Counted from the stretch's first letter, positions 1 through 11,935 are shown. The stretch: 64,000 bases of DNA from Margaritifera margaritifera (GCA_029931535.1 JAQPZY010001620.1:578501-642500); one strand, 5' to 3'. Notes: a model not told the origin generated them from the letters alone. Made by a program: numbers and translations.

Positions 1-482
1 CACTTTGGTAACAACAAACAACATAGCTTCCCAGACATTCTGATGCTACAGAATTATCATCACGCCAAATCGACCAAATATCAGAGACATTTACTGTCAT
101 ATAAATACCATAAATACCGTGCTATTCTTTCCAGGCCAGCATTTTACGCTTCCTATTGTACAGTATTTGTTTTCTCGGTCTGCGGTCTGTCTAGTATTAT
201 TTTATTATCATGTAACTTTTTTGTTAAATTTTCAAAGAGGATGTTTCCTTTTCATGGAAGACTAATTCCTCGCGAACGTTGCGAAAGTAAAACCACCATG
301 AAATAAGCCTGTTATACAGTAAAATTAATTATGCATGTAATTTTTGAGGAAAATATTTTAAATATACACTTTCAAACGCATGTTTCATGTAATAAGTTAG
401 GTTATCTATTTTTGATGAAAATTTTACTTTTTTGTTATATCTATCAGTCGTGTCTTATATCCTGTATTTATGTTATGGTTAT

Positions 483-485
<3 letters not shown>
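1..485. other. No gene seen
   Basis: AT-rich sequence. The reading frames present are short and show no recognisable domain or codon pattern. Confidence 0.5.

Positions 486-554
<69 letters not shown>
486..554. repeat. (AT)n microsatellite
   Basis: Uninterrupted TA/AT dinucleotide run of about 69 bases. The poly-Tyr/Ile peptides it encodes are artefacts. Confidence 0.97.
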
Positions 555-556
<2 letters not shown>

Positions 557-1248
557 TCTAGTCCTCATGTACTGCTTTGTGATTTGTTTCCGATAAATAT
601 CGTGAAATGTCCCTGGGATTCTGTCAGTCTAGACAGTAATTGTATTTAGATAAAACCAATAATACAATAAGAAAGCAGTACATACAAATTAGAAGGATAT
701 TTACATTTCACTATTTTTTTCCTTATATTAAAAATTTCATTGCTGGCTGCAATCAGGTGAATTTTATTTAAAATTCGTTTGAAAAAAATGCATATCGGAC
801 AAAAAAGGTGATAACGTTTGCCCTTTAGGACAACAAGTAGTTTCTAGCTTGAGATAATTTCTTTACAAGAGATACGTGCAGATTTCTGGAAGTGAATGTG
901 ATTAGTATCACACAATCTTAGGTCCCTGAGATTTGGATAACGTATAAAGTAAATGTATTTAGATAAATCCAATTTTCTGTCTCACAGATTTGATCGAAGA
1001 AGGGTCAGCTACCGGGAATTATCCCACTTCAATTTGCACCTGATATTATCAAGTGACTTCTCTAATTTGTTCGAATGGAATCTTTCGGAAATGAGTTTAT
1101 TAGCTGTTCGACTGCCCCCCCCCCCCCCAATCGGGTCAGAAAAGTTTTAATGTCGCTCATGCAATCTCGATAGTAGGTTTTGACAAATACTTGTGTATCC
1201 GATTTACATCAGCGACGTACGCTGCAGTTAATGATTCATCTTGCCTAT
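555..1248. other. No gene seen; C homopolymer inside
   Basis: Unassigned AT-rich sequence. It contains a 14-base C run at 1115-1128. Confidence 0.5.
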
Positions 1249-1493
1249 TATCTTGTACGTGTACCTCCAACTGGAAATGCCTAGTATCTTGTACATGTAT
1301 GTCCAACTGAAAATGCCTAGTATGTTGTACATGTACCTCCAACTGGAAATGCCTAGTTCTTGTACATGTACGTCCAACTGAAAATGCCTAGTATGTTGTA
1401 CATGTACCTCCAACTGCAAATGCCTAGTATCTTGTACATGTACCTCCAACTGGAAATGCCTAGTATCTTGTACATGTACCTCCAACTGAAAAT
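1249..1493. repeat. 36-bp minisatellite, about 6.8 units
   Basis: Units share the core CTTGTACATGTACCTCCAAC followed by a tail ending in AAATGCCTAG. Most units are 36 bases, a multiple of three, so both strands stay open over several units; the minus strand reads a 12-residue repeat (EVHVQDTRHFQL). One unit near 1351-1385 is 35 bases and shifts the frame, and the frames have no supported start or neighbours. I treat this as non-coding. Each unit also carries the palindrome TGTACA. Confidence 0.9.
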
Positions 1494-3056
1494 ACGTTTA
1501 TGTGAAACGACAATCAAAAATTACATTTCTTGCAACGAAATCAATATTGTTTCTTACGTTTTGGAGGAAAGTTTGTACAACAGAATACGTATGCTTTGGC
1601 CTTTGCAGATACTGCTACGGAGTGGATATGAAAGTGAAATGTTTTACTTTATCATAAAAACCATCCTAAAGATTGAGCTGTTGATTCCCAAGGCAGACTA
1701 AGTTAAATTGCGGTATTTGAAGTGAACTGTATGAAGAAGAAAGAAAAGAAAGAAAAAAAACAACAACAAAACAAAACAAAAAAAAACAAAAACATGGATG
1801 GTCGACCGCTAAATGTTGCACATGATGACATTCGAATAAATCTCTTTTTTGTAAAGTATATCAGCTTTCTAAAGTATCTGTCCAAAGCTGTCTTCCCCTC
1901 CCCCTCATTTCGATATCTTGTTACCACCATCATGTCCAGATTTTGCTATGAGTATGACTAAATAAGGAATGGAAAATCATATTAGAATTATCAAAAATAA
2001 AAATCTTGTATGCGATACTGAATATAGGATACATAAACTTTCAAGGCTGTCTTGAGTTCGTCAAAATAAAGAATAAGTAAATCTTTGAGATTTCAGTCGA
2101 CTTTTATGTGTGAAATTTATTAAGTTACTTTTGTACTGTCTCAGGAGGGGAGTAAGCATCTGGCAAGGGAGAAAAGGCGTTATTTTATTACGTGATAGAT
2201 ACGTCGGGGTAGTGTTGAAGGTAAACATACACTATTGAAGGAAAGGTATTGTATACATTGTTGCAGTGGGGTATCATTGATTACTTTATCATGGAGAGGA
2301 CCCCTGACTTGGGCAATGAATATTTGACGTTCTTGCGTGGGATTAAGTTGGAAAGGAGGTAAGATAACCCGATACACTGTAATCCGCCGTGTAAAAGGTG
2401 TAATACGAGTTCATTTCCTATTGTAACATTCACCATACCCCACTCAAAATTTTGCTTTTAATTACAATTGTAATGAGCTCACACATTCAGAGATAATGAA
2501 AAAAACCGAATACATGCACACGAATCGTATTGCATAGATCAAAACAATCTAGTCACGTGCACTCGGAAGCACGTGTCGGCTTTCATCCTATTTTGTTTCC
2601 ACGCTGTGTATTCAACACCTTGAATTAAAAGCGACAGCAAGAACGCGGATTAAATTCTGAAAAACTGTGAACGGTAAGTTAGGTAATTTCATTTTGACCT
2701 TTTACCAATGATAGTTAATAAGACTTTTGTTGGAAAGGCTTCCAAAGTCTCTGATGGAAAATGCACGGTAAAAAGTACGACAACCTTCCACCTTTGGATT
2801 TTCTTGATTTAGTCTTCATTTTCAACGTCGTCTCCAATAACCAAATCGCATACACAAAAATATAAGAATGTATTTATATCACTTGATATGTAATGACTTT
2901 TCTTCCTTTAAGATACGATACTGTCGTTCAGAATGTGTAAACCACACGGTTCTTTTGTTTGCAATCCCAAAAAACGAAAAGAAGGCGCATATGCACGAAT
3001 GCATGCCGATAGTTTGGCATGCAAAAGATAAATTATATACTAGTACACATATACAT

Positions 3057-3058
<2 letters not shown>
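1494..3058. other. No gene seen
   Basis: Unassigned sequence with an A-rich tract at about 1738-1795. A GTAAGT that could serve as a splice donor lies at 2674-2679, but no exon can be defined from sequence alone. Confidence 0.45.
2554..2575. promoter_or_regulatory. Paired inverted E-boxes
   Basis: CACGTGC at 2554-2560 and GCACGTG at 2569-2575 form an inverted pair separated by 8 bases. CACGTG is the core site for bHLH and bHLH-ZIP factors. A possible donor GTAAGT lies about 100 bases downstream. Regulatory activity is inference only. Confidence 0.25.

Positions 3059-3123
<65 letters not shown>
3059..3123. repeat. (TA)n microsatellite
   Basis: Perfect TA run followed by a short GT-rich stretch up to about 3151. 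Confidence 0.97.
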
Positions 3124-3124
<1 letters not shown>

Positions 3125-3151
3125 CTGTGTGTGCGTGTATGTGTGTGTGTG

Positions 3152-3720
3152 AGGAAAGTGTTGATATCAAATTTTTTTTCTTCACATTTTACTTTTAATT
3201 CTCGCGTTAGAAATAAGTAAAGCATAACATGTAACGTGACCGAGTTGTTTGAATTAATCAACGATAGGCGTTGACATTTTTATATGTCATGTCTCCGGAT
3301 ACTTCTTTTCTTTTCTTTTTTGTGATGGATTCATTTCGTCTGAAACGTTAGCAGGTTAGACGTAGGACAATTCAATTTCTCCTCCCTATGAGAATTTAAT
3401 CCGGAAACGACCTTCCACTTCTCCAAGCAAGTATCTTACTCATCTAGTGAGAGGTTTCATAGTACAAAAGCATTATTCAAATTTCCGTGACTGAAGTACA
3501 CTTATGGTTGATGGCAGTAGTGGGGGCTCGATTTGTGTTGTGTGCCGTCTAATTTCGAAACCACGCGATGTCTGCACACCTACATAAATACAGGTCAGAA
3601 ATAGAAATATTTGAATTTTACGAGCAGCCTCTATCGGCGTGATAACAATATGAAAATTCTTTATTGGATTATACCTTGGCATAATGTAGAACAAGTCCTC
3701 TGTTAACGTTGTCATTCATA
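3152..3720. other. No gene seen
   Basis: Unassigned sequence between a microsatellite and the hAT MITE. Confidence 0.5.
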
Positions 3721-3728
3721 TCCTCAAC
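3721..3728. repeat. 8-bp target site duplication, left copy
   Basis: TCCTCAAC directly abuts the left terminal repeat of the adjacent MITE. The identical copy lies at 3907-3914. Confidence 0.9.
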
Positions 3729-3906
3729 CAGGGCCGTCGTGAGGGGCGGGCGAAACAGGCGATCGCCCGGGGCGCCAAGTCGGGGGGGGGGGGGGGAGAG
3801 GACGTTATTTCGCGGAGTTTGCGGTATTTTTTCCCGAGTGTGGTCCGCCGAAGGCGACGCTTGCCCGGGGCGCCGTTTCTTCCAGAGCAAAATTGCGACG
3901 GCCCTG
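3729..3906. mobile_element. Non-autonomous hAT MITE, 178 bp
   Basis: The element begins CAGGGCCGTCG and ends with its exact reverse complement CGACGGCCCTG, giving an 11-bp perfect terminal inverted repeat. It is flanked on both sides by the identical 8-mer TCCTCAAC. A CAGGG-type terminus plus an 8-bp duplication is the hAT superfamily signature. The interior is strikingly GC-rich for this window and includes a long G run (about 3782-3796) and two CCCGGGGCGCC motifs. It has no coding capacity. A perfect duplication points to a fairly recent insertion. Confidence 0.9.
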
Positions 3907-3914
3907 TCCTCAAC

Positions 3915-4954
3915 TAGTATGGGTTTTAAAGGTGGACATAAATAGTAATTATGGTTACTGAACTGCATTGCAGTTGCTTTTATTCAGCAAAATCCTTCCA
4001 AACAGCTCTTAAAATGTATTATTCCATTCAAAAATTGTTCCTTCTTGTAATAAACTAACAACAGCTACCATACATTCTATCTTTCAATCTAACGGAGGAT
4101 ATATTTACTTGTATTGTTGACAACCGAACTCGCCAAGGCTTATCAACGTCTACGATTCAAACTAACTTAATTTGATGCAAATTACTAAAGTATCCTGATG
4201 TAGTGGAAGCTTACCAGGCTCAGCGCATGTGCAACTCTCATTCTCTCTCTCCCTCGATCGATCGATTGATCAATCGATCGAAATTTTCATTGTAAATACA
4301 GTTATAAAGAGGGATGAAACAACTTCGGAGCAGGGGAAGTTATAAGTATTTAGTTCCATTTTGTTTCTTAGTTCATATCCTATTGCCGAATAAACAGTGA
4401 TATAAAAAGGTGTGTAGTTGACTGGATCCCGAAATTTACATTTATCGTCAGTTTCATAAACGTTCCTTACGTACTGTTAATTCGGTAGTTTGTAGTGTAC
4501 CAAATTTTGTATATTTCGTGGTTGCCAAACGACGAATTTTTGGACCCAACCAAAAAATGTAATCTACACCTAGAAACAGTAGGACACATTCCCCGCGAAT
4601 TTATGTGCCGACGATAATTTAAATTTAAAAAAAAAACTCGTAACGAAGAACAAGACTGTCTCACACTGCTCCTATGTCTGCTTATTCGTTCATTTGTTTG
4701 TACATTCCTTTTTAAATTCACATTAATTAAGGGATGACTGGTGAAATCGCAAATTTAATTAATTAGATCAATAATGGCACTCTAAGTTAAACTAATTCAG
4801 ACAAAATCAAGTTGCCGTTAAACCTGCACGGACAAAGTGATAATGGAATGTATACTTCCTTCTTAAAAAAAGAATTGCTGACGAACATATCGTGACATAA
4901 TAAGCTCAAAGAACTGGAGAAGCTCCAACTGTCTTTTGTAAAAGTCAGTTATCA

Positions 4955-4959
<5 letters not shown>
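3915..4959. other. No gene seen; palindrome inside
   Basis: Unassigned AT-rich sequence apart from the 24-bp palindrome listed separately. Confidence 0.5.
4258..4281. repeat. 24-bp perfect palindrome
   Basis: Every base from 4258 to 4281 pairs with its mirror around the centre TTGATCAA. The arms are overlapping ATCGATCG motifs. Confidence 0.9.
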
Positions 4960-5000
<41 letters not shown>

Positions 5001-5001
5001 T
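4960..5001. repeat. (CT)n microsatellite
   Basis: CT dinucleotides with one A interruption. Confidence 0.95.
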
Positions 5002-5622
5002 ACACGAATACAGTGTTAATGTTAACCAAGCATGTGTTATTTGCCATTTAGAAAACGACATATAAGTTTGTCTCACAATACTGATCTTTCTCTGCGTGAG
5101 AAATACTGTTCACAAGAATGGGTGTTTTCTCGTCAAGAACGTTTGTTACGAGTTAGTCAAGAATTTTTGTAAGGCCACGCAAAGGCTTTATCAATTCGTT
5201 CATTTTATTTTCTTTAAAGTGATTAAAATAACATTCATTGTTCTCTATAAAAACTAATATTTTGGTGCAATTTATTGTCTCTTTTCTAATGAAGTGTCTA
5301 TTCAAACATTTATAGTAACTATGTTCTACATACAAATTAGTGACATAGCGAAAACAGCAGTCTGTGCAAACTTTTCTTTATGAGGAGTCATTTCGTTCAT
5401 CAGATAAATAGTCGAAATTTGTTAACCTCAGTTCCATGAAACTAGAAAAGCGAAAGCATAAAATATCCTTTATCAAGAGTGATCAAGTAGCATTGTTATC
5501 ACAAATCTGCTGGTTAAAAAGGTTATTTGTCGATTGAAACAATTCAGTGTTGCACACTGGACCATGCTGAACTTCGTTATAGCAATAGCAGATCGCAGTA
5601 AAAGATTTCATTTTTTCTATAA
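5002..5622. other. No gene seen
   Basis: Unassigned AT-rich sequence. Confidence 0.5.
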
Positions 5623-5656
5623 TAACGTCACACACGTGACGTCACAACACGGAAGT
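5623..5656. promoter_or_regulatory. Clustered CRE, E-box and ETS motifs
   Basis: In 34 bases the sequence has a half-CRE (TAACGTCAC, 5623-5631), an E-box (CACGTG, 5633-5638) overlapping a full CRE palindrome (TGACGTCA, 5637-5644), and an ETS/GABP-type CGGAAGT (5650-5656). Such clusters are common in animal core promoters. The nearest candidate reading frame starts at 6258 on the plus strand. No TATA box or transcript evidence is visible, so promoter function is inferred. Confidence 0.35.
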
Positions 5657-5751
5657 AATCTAAAACTCCCGATTCAGCTGTGGGTAAAGTATTGTGTGAA
5701 GAAAAAACAACATGTTTTATCGTTTCAATAAATTGCACCATATCAAGAAGA

Positions 5752-5820
5752 AATAAAATATGTATAGCCCAATAAAATATGTATAGCCCAATAAAATATG
5801 TATAAAATATGTATAGCCCA
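5752..5820. repeat. 19-bp tandem repeat, about 3.5 units
   Basis: Units read AATAAAATATGTATAGCCC; one unit is shortened. The unit includes AATAAA, so this should not be read as a genuine cluster of poly(A) signals. Confidence 0.85.
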
Positions 5821-6257
5821 AGGAGCTCATATAACATGTCTTGGTTATTAACTGAGTATTAAAACATATGGCGGAAAATGGCCGATTTTTGCGACGGCAT
5901 TCCACGCCACATGAACGAGGGCCCAATATTTTTCAATACTCAATTAATAACCTTCTTATTATATACTTAAAAACAAGCATATTAATCATTCTACTATGTC
6001 ATGGGAATAACACAATTGAATATATAATATATTTTTACGTTTTATTGAATATTTTTCACGTCGTTCAATTAATGAATGAAACCCGAACACCGCGCAGTAA
6101 TACACCCTACCTTAATACTATGGAGGCGCGCACGTATATGGGGTGATTCTCTTTCAACACTGAAAGAAACGAAGTTTGTTAAAGAAGATGGAATGTCATG
6201 TAGCCAACGAAACACAACTAAATATTGATAATTAGGAAAAAATGACACAATACATCA

Positions 6258-6398
6258 ATGAAAACTCAGTCTCAGGTTAAAGTATTCGTTGTGATTGTGT
6301 CCATGCTGCTGTCAGGGTATTGTGGTCAATCGGTCTTGGATAATAACTCCGAAGAAAAGGGATATAGATTCATTTTGGAGTCGCCTGTGTTTCGTTAA
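6258..6398 (+). CDS. Candidate 46-aa secreted peptide
   Basis: A complete ATG-to-TAA frame of 46 codons. The N-terminus (MKTQSQVKVFVVIVSMLLSG, residues 1-20) has a short basic head and a hydrophobic core ending near YCG, as in a signal peptide. The remaining roughly 23 residues are polar and include SEEKGYRF and end in SPVFR. The start context is weak (T at -3). The CRE/E-box/ETS cluster lies about 600 bases upstream. It could be a small secreted peptide, the first exon of a longer gene, or chance. No family was recognised and no splice donor of good quality interrupts it. Confidence 0.25.
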   Translation: MKTQSQVKVFVVIVSMLLSGYCGQSVLDNNSEEKGYRFILESPVFR

Positions 6399-6510
6399 AT
6401 TCTGAGTGAAGGATAAAACAATGTCAATCAGAGTGGACAAAAGTGCACTATTTACGTGAAAGGGAAGATGTTTCATTCATGAAATGATGCATTGTTTCAA
6501 TCATCAGTTT

Positions 6511-6511
<1 letters not shown>

Positions 6512-6569
<58 letters not shown>

Positions 6570-6619
6570 TCTCTGTCTCTGTCTCTATCTCTATGTCTCT
6601 ATCTGAATGTCTCTCTCTG

Positions 6620-6652
<33 letters not shown>

Positions 6653-6668
6653 TACTCTCTCTCTCTCG
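6512..6668. repeat. (CA)n then CT-rich microsatellite
   Basis: A CA run of about 51 bases is followed by TATATA and a long imperfect CT/GTCT tract. Confidence 0.95.
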
Positions 6669-7020
6669 TACTAACAGCAGCAACGATCGATCACTAGCCA
6701 CGGAGAACAGTCTTTATGTCAGTTGCCAACCTACATCCTACCCCCTCCATCTAAAGAAAGAAACGAAATTACATCTGCAAAAATAAAAAAAAAAATAAAA
6801 AAAAAAAAAAAAACATCCGACGGAGCCTCTTTTTGCCTGGCGCCTGGGGGCAATTTCCCCCACCCCACCCCCTACTGATTCTCCAGCACTGTCAGGTAGA
6901 AATGGTTACAGTCTTTGTAGGCATCTGGTGACAATCAGATTTTTTACGTGGTCAATGTTTAACGTTTCCGTCGTCGTTTTTTATTTAGCCGTAGCCAGAA
7001 CTAGTTCATCGAAATATTGA

Positions 7021-7024
<4 letters not shown>
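6669..7024. other. No gene seen; possible transposon scrap
   Basis: A-rich tract at about 6779-6812 followed by a GC-rich patch (GGCGCCTGGGGGCAATTTCC, near 6839) that resembles the interior of the hAT-type elements at 29.3 and 42.6 kb. No ends are visible. Confidence 0.3.

Positions 7025-7089
<65 letters not shown>
7025..7089. repeat. (GT)n microsatellite
   Basis: Perfect GT run of about 65 bases. Confidence 0.97.
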
Positions 7090-7090
<1 letters not shown>

Positions 7091-7108
7091 GTGTTTTAAA
7101 TCATCTTA

Positions 7109-7410
7109 ATGAGAAAGTATGCTTTTACAAATGCACAATTTAACACTGTATCTGTGGTGCGCAATATCATCCAGTCATCCATTGGAGACCATGATGACAT
7201 TCCAGCTATCGCGAAGAAGAGAAAGCTGCCCAATACCATCCTAGGAGGCAGTGTATGTGTCAAAAGGAAAAGAGGATGCCAACTCAAGCACTGACTTGAA
7301 AACATCATGGAATAGGCATGACACTTCAAGAATCACTACAGGCCGCGATGGACCACAGTTATGGAGAACTGTTGTCGGAAGGACATCGGAAGTGGCGCAA
7401 TGGATGCGAT
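7109..7410 (+). pseudogene. 3' end of a LINE ORF2 (non-LTR retrotransposon)
   Basis: Conceptual translation across frame changes gives VRNIIQSSIGDHDDI, KKRKL, then KRKRG, a stop, ENIMEW, GMTLQESLQAA, and finally QLWRTVVGRTSEVAQWMR before a stop at about 7408. This order (KKRKL, basic KRGR-type motif, EWTG-type motif, A..R..WR, terminal residues) is the C-terminal tail of many LINE ORF2 proteins. At least two frameshifts and an in-frame stop mark it as dead, and the usual WYGHV segment after KKRKL is missing. No reverse transcriptase core is seen upstream, where a GT run interrupts, so this is a 5'-truncated copy. Confidence 0.7.
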
Positions 7411-8385
7411 GAGATGACAGATGTGGTGCATAAGATGTCGTAGCTTTTAATGTCCACGGGAAAGCATACAGGTCTAGCGTTCTCATTCATTACTTGTGCC
7501 GATTACAAGTCAGACTGAACCAGAGTAGATCCCTGCCGTGCAAGAATATCTGTCAGTGTCAATTTCGAATTCACCCTTCAATTGTAACTGTGGCAAACCC
7601 AGGGGTAATAAATTAGTCTAATAACAAATAGGTTGGACAAAACTGCGGCATATAATTCATATTTGTACGCCGATACCCCCCGCCCACCACACACGCATAT
7701 AGTCACGTGCTGTGAAGGGCATATGACGAGACAAGTAAACAATATAAAATGACATGATCTATCCTGGATCAATCTGTTGACCTGGTTTGTGAAAGACGAT
7801 TCAACATCATAGATCGCAGATATTATTCAAACTAAGTAAAAAAAACACATACAATTAAAACAGTATGAATAATATTTGTATATTTTACATGTATAAATGA
7901 ACGTATATATTTTATTTGTCTTCTTTCTTTTTTGGGGGGGTGGGGTGGGGTGGACAATCGCCGATATTTACGAGATTTCGATTGTGAAAAGTGGATCTTG
8001 TATGCGTTTTTGTGTATTTTATGTGCGAAGTAGATTTGATTTATAAAAAGGTAGAATTCGTATCCATAAGCATTTGTTTTAATTAATAGACATCTTAATA
8101 AATATAATGTGCATACATTTAGTAAATACAAAGCTATAGAAGCAATCTGAGGAATGTAGACTCACATAAAAATGTGTATATTCCAACCGTTATCACTCGC
8201 TAGATGTGGCGGTGTAACGTCACCGGAATAGAAAGATGTATCTGGATAGAAGCAACATGGCGCGGCCCTGTGATAATTAAATTTCGGCCTAATTGATACA
8301 ATAGATAAGAATTCAATGTTGATTAATGTAATGATAACATGTTTGAAGGCGGGAATTTCCCTTTAACACCTTTAAGCTACAGATA
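7411..8385. other. No gene seen; G-rich patch
   Basis: Unassigned. Four G runs separated by single T residues at 7934-7953 could form a G-quadruplex. Confidence 0.45.
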
Positions 8386-9186
8386 CAAATCTGGTATTAC
8401 TGTCCGATTTGCTCAGATACACACCTGTATCACTGCCCGATTTCCTCAGATACACACCTGGTATCACAGCCCGACTTCCTCAGATACACACATTGAATCA
8501 CTGCCCGATTTCCTCAGAATAACATCTGGAATCACAACCCGATTTCTCAGATACACATCGGGAATCACTGCCAGATTTTCTCTGAAACACATCTGTTATC
8601 ACTGCATGATTTTCTCTGATACACATCTGGTATCAGTGCCAGATTTCCTCAAATACACAGCTGGTATCAGTGCCAGATTTCCTCAAATACACAGCTGGTA
8701 TCACTGCCCGATTTCCTCACATACACAGCTGGTATCACTGTCCGATTTCTTCACATACACAGCTGGTATCACTGCCCGATTTAATCACATACACAGCTGG
8801 TATCACTGCCCGATTTCCTCACATACACAGCTGGTATCACTGCCATATTTCCTCACATACACATCTGGTATCACTGCCAGATTTCCTCACATACACATCT
8901 GGTATTAGTGCCCGATTTCCTCACATACACATCTGGTATCACCGACCGATTTCCTCAGATACACATCGGGAATCACAACCCGATTTCCTCAGATACACAT
9001 TTGGAATCACTGCCCGATTTTCTCTGATCCACACCTGGTATCACTGCCCGGTTTTCGCTGATACACATCTGATATCACTGCCCGATTTCCTCACATACAA
9101 ACCTGGTATCACTACCCAATTTTCTCTGATACACATCTGGTATCACTGCCAGATTTTCTCTGATACACATCTGGTGTCATTTTTTA
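8386..9186. repeat. 34-bp minisatellite, about 23 units
   Basis: Units share CTGGTATCACTGCCCGATTT followed by CCTCA and a TACACA-containing tail; spacing between successive TCACTG motifs is 34 bases (for example 8701 and 8735). The middle of the array (about 8640-8930) is the most uniform and the edges are more diverged. Because 34 is not a multiple of three, long overlapping open frames of about 180 codons cycle through all three phases; they are a by-product of the repeat and not genes. Confidence 0.95.
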
Positions 9187-9189
9187 CCC

Positions 9190-10618
9190 CCACTGATACA
9201 ATCTGGATTTGTTATTTATAAATACTCATATAACTGACTCAATCTTAAGACAAAGAAGGATTCCGTATTTTCTCTAAGATTGAGTAAACTTGCAACAAAA
9301 TCTGGTAACTAGTTGTTGTTCATTTATCCGTTTCAAATCATTAAGCACAACTGTACGAAACCTCCTCCGTTGCTGCATACGATTAAGTATTGTTCCATTT
9401 ACTGACAGCTTTTCCCAAGGTGTTTGTTAGTTTACCATGATAACTATTATAGTTGAGCTTAGTACAATCATTATCTTGCTGTGATTGATATATTTCTCCC
9501 ACGTTTTAATTTATTTGAAGATTTGTTTAAAATTCACAAGTTACATGCCATATTATCATCTCGCAAATGGAGTGGAAATAGTAGTTATGGTAATTTTTAA
9601 TGAACAAATGATAAATTAACAATCTAGAATTGCACAGATTTTTGAAGGTATATCCCCATACAGTGATGTTAATAAAAATATAAATATAATATACCGTGTC
9701 TACTGACCTTGCAGATAATCACACAGATACATTACCTTCAACCCCCTGCGATATAGATATACTGTGTTCCACTGTATTGCGCATCCACTTTTTAAAAACT
9801 GTCTCGATTTAGATGTCCGAAGAATAACATTCATAATTTCTTAAAAAATTTGTATCGATGTAAATACAATAATGACACCTCATGTGGAGACAGATCTTTG
9901 TGTTGACAGAGGGTCTTACCGCCACTGTTTGCAGATATCCCATAATAAAACATCGATCATTTTGACTGTCACTAGATTACTCCATTTTACTTACTCCATT
10001 TTATTTACTAACTTATCCATATTTAATGCTGCTTCAAGTTGCTCACATTTCTGTAACATTTACTGAATTCAGTTTGATAGACATTTGTAGACGAAAACAA
10101 TACAAAATGTTTTTATAAAAAAAAAAGATTTTAATCTTTTTTTTTTAAGCATACAAAACAAATTTCAAATATCAAAAAAGATATTATTAAATAACTTATA
10201 ATGTCAGTAAATCAGTTTGTTATACCATGAAATGAGCTGATTTTTTCCGCATGTACCAGAAAATGATTTCTCAATGTGATGTGACCTATACTTTACAAAC
10301 GAGTGTAGTCTTGTCAGCATCTGTATGTAAGGGTAATTTTGAGTTTTTACCCTTAACTGCTAAGTGTGAGTACCAGATGTCTTTCTTCTTTATAATTCAT
10401 ATACAGTTTTATTAAAATTCTTAATCATGATAGATTTGCTGTTTATTATGATATTTTGGCATTTTCCCCGTAAAAATTATCTGTTTCATGAGATTTTCTT
10501 TTTCTCTGCTCATTTCACACAATTTCCTCTCCTGTCAAAACCTTTGCAAAAAGCACTGTCACATCTCAGTAGCATAGTAAGACTGAATAAAAATAAGATA
10601 GATAAATATATAGCTATA
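9190..10618. other. No gene seen
   Basis: Unassigned AT-rich sequence. A run of A, GATT, TT, AATC and a run of T at about 10119-10147 forms a near-perfect hairpin. Confidence 0.45.
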
Positions 10619-10619
10619 T

Positions 10620-10790
10620 ATGATTTATTTATTTAGAGTTTTAATGCACCGCTTCACATGAAGATTATATCTCTCGAGGCAAGTAAAGTGCTTAGCCCAA
10701 AGACACTTAACGGGAGCCAACCCGGGTTTGATCCTAGCACCCTTCTGATCACATATTTGGCACACTATCTACTGAGCCTTCGCTACTCGA
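10620..10790 (-). mobile_element. Degenerate tRNA-derived SINE-like unit
   Basis: Read on the minus strand, an A-box-like AGGCTCAGTAGATAG (about 10765-10779) is followed by a weak B-box-like GGATCAAACCC (about 10724-10734). Then come TTTGGGCTAAGCACTTTAC and an AT-rich tail ending near 10621. This order matches tRNA-derived SINEs. The B box is decayed and no clear target duplication was found. Confidence 0.5.
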
Positions 10791-11212
10791 GATACGAATG
10801 CAGAAATTATAAATGAAAACTTAAAATTGCAACTGTCCTAATTTGAGCCATTTCAATCATAAGATTGTTATGAATAGCAATATCAGTTATTATTTTGATT
10901 TTGTTAAGAGATCATTAACAAAGTTGATGATGGTAGCATGATTTGTAACATAACTTTTTCTCCTTGAATATTATTTGTTCTTGCTAATTTTAGTTAGTCA
11001 AATAAATTTACATTAAAATTACAATAATTACATCACATTTGATCTAAATTAGTACGTCATCTGCCATATACGACCTTTATGCTTTATACGGCTCGTTTTA
11101 TTTCTGATTGTAGCTTATGAGGGTGACTTTTATCACTCACCAATTTTACTGCTTTTGATACCATAAATAGTATGATACTATCATAAAAAGAGAGTGATTT
11201 CTATTATTTGTC
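10791..11212. other. No gene seen
   Basis: Unassigned AT-rich sequence. Confidence 0.5.
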
Positions 11213-11830
<618 letters not shown>

Positions 11831-11935
11831 AACAGTTATGCAGTCAATAAATGGTAAAATAACAGCTATACAATCGATAAATGGTAAAGAAAAATAGTTA
11901 TGCTGTCAATAAATGGTAAAAAAACAGTTTTTTGT
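11831..11935. repeat. About 31-bp tandem repeat, 3 to 4 units
   Basis: Units share ACAGTTATGC, GTCAATAAATGG and TAAA. The unit includes AATAAA. Confidence 0.8.

Noticed and set aside
1157..1485. Minus-strand frames with a 12-residue repeat (EVHVQDTRHFQL)
   Set aside because: Explained by a 36-bp minisatellite; a 35-bp unit breaks the frame and there is no supporting gene context.
3669..3968. Overlapping frames on both strands with Arg- and Pro-rich peptides
   Set aside because: They lie over a GC-rich hAT MITE, where stops are rare because of base composition.
6810..6880. Third copy of the CAGTGGCGG-type MITE
   Set aside because: Only a short GC-rich patch resembles the family; no terminus or shared core could be found.
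8339..9221. Two overlapping plus-strand frames of about 185 codons
   Set aside because: Produced by a 34-bp minisatellite; the peptide cycles through all three phases of one unit.
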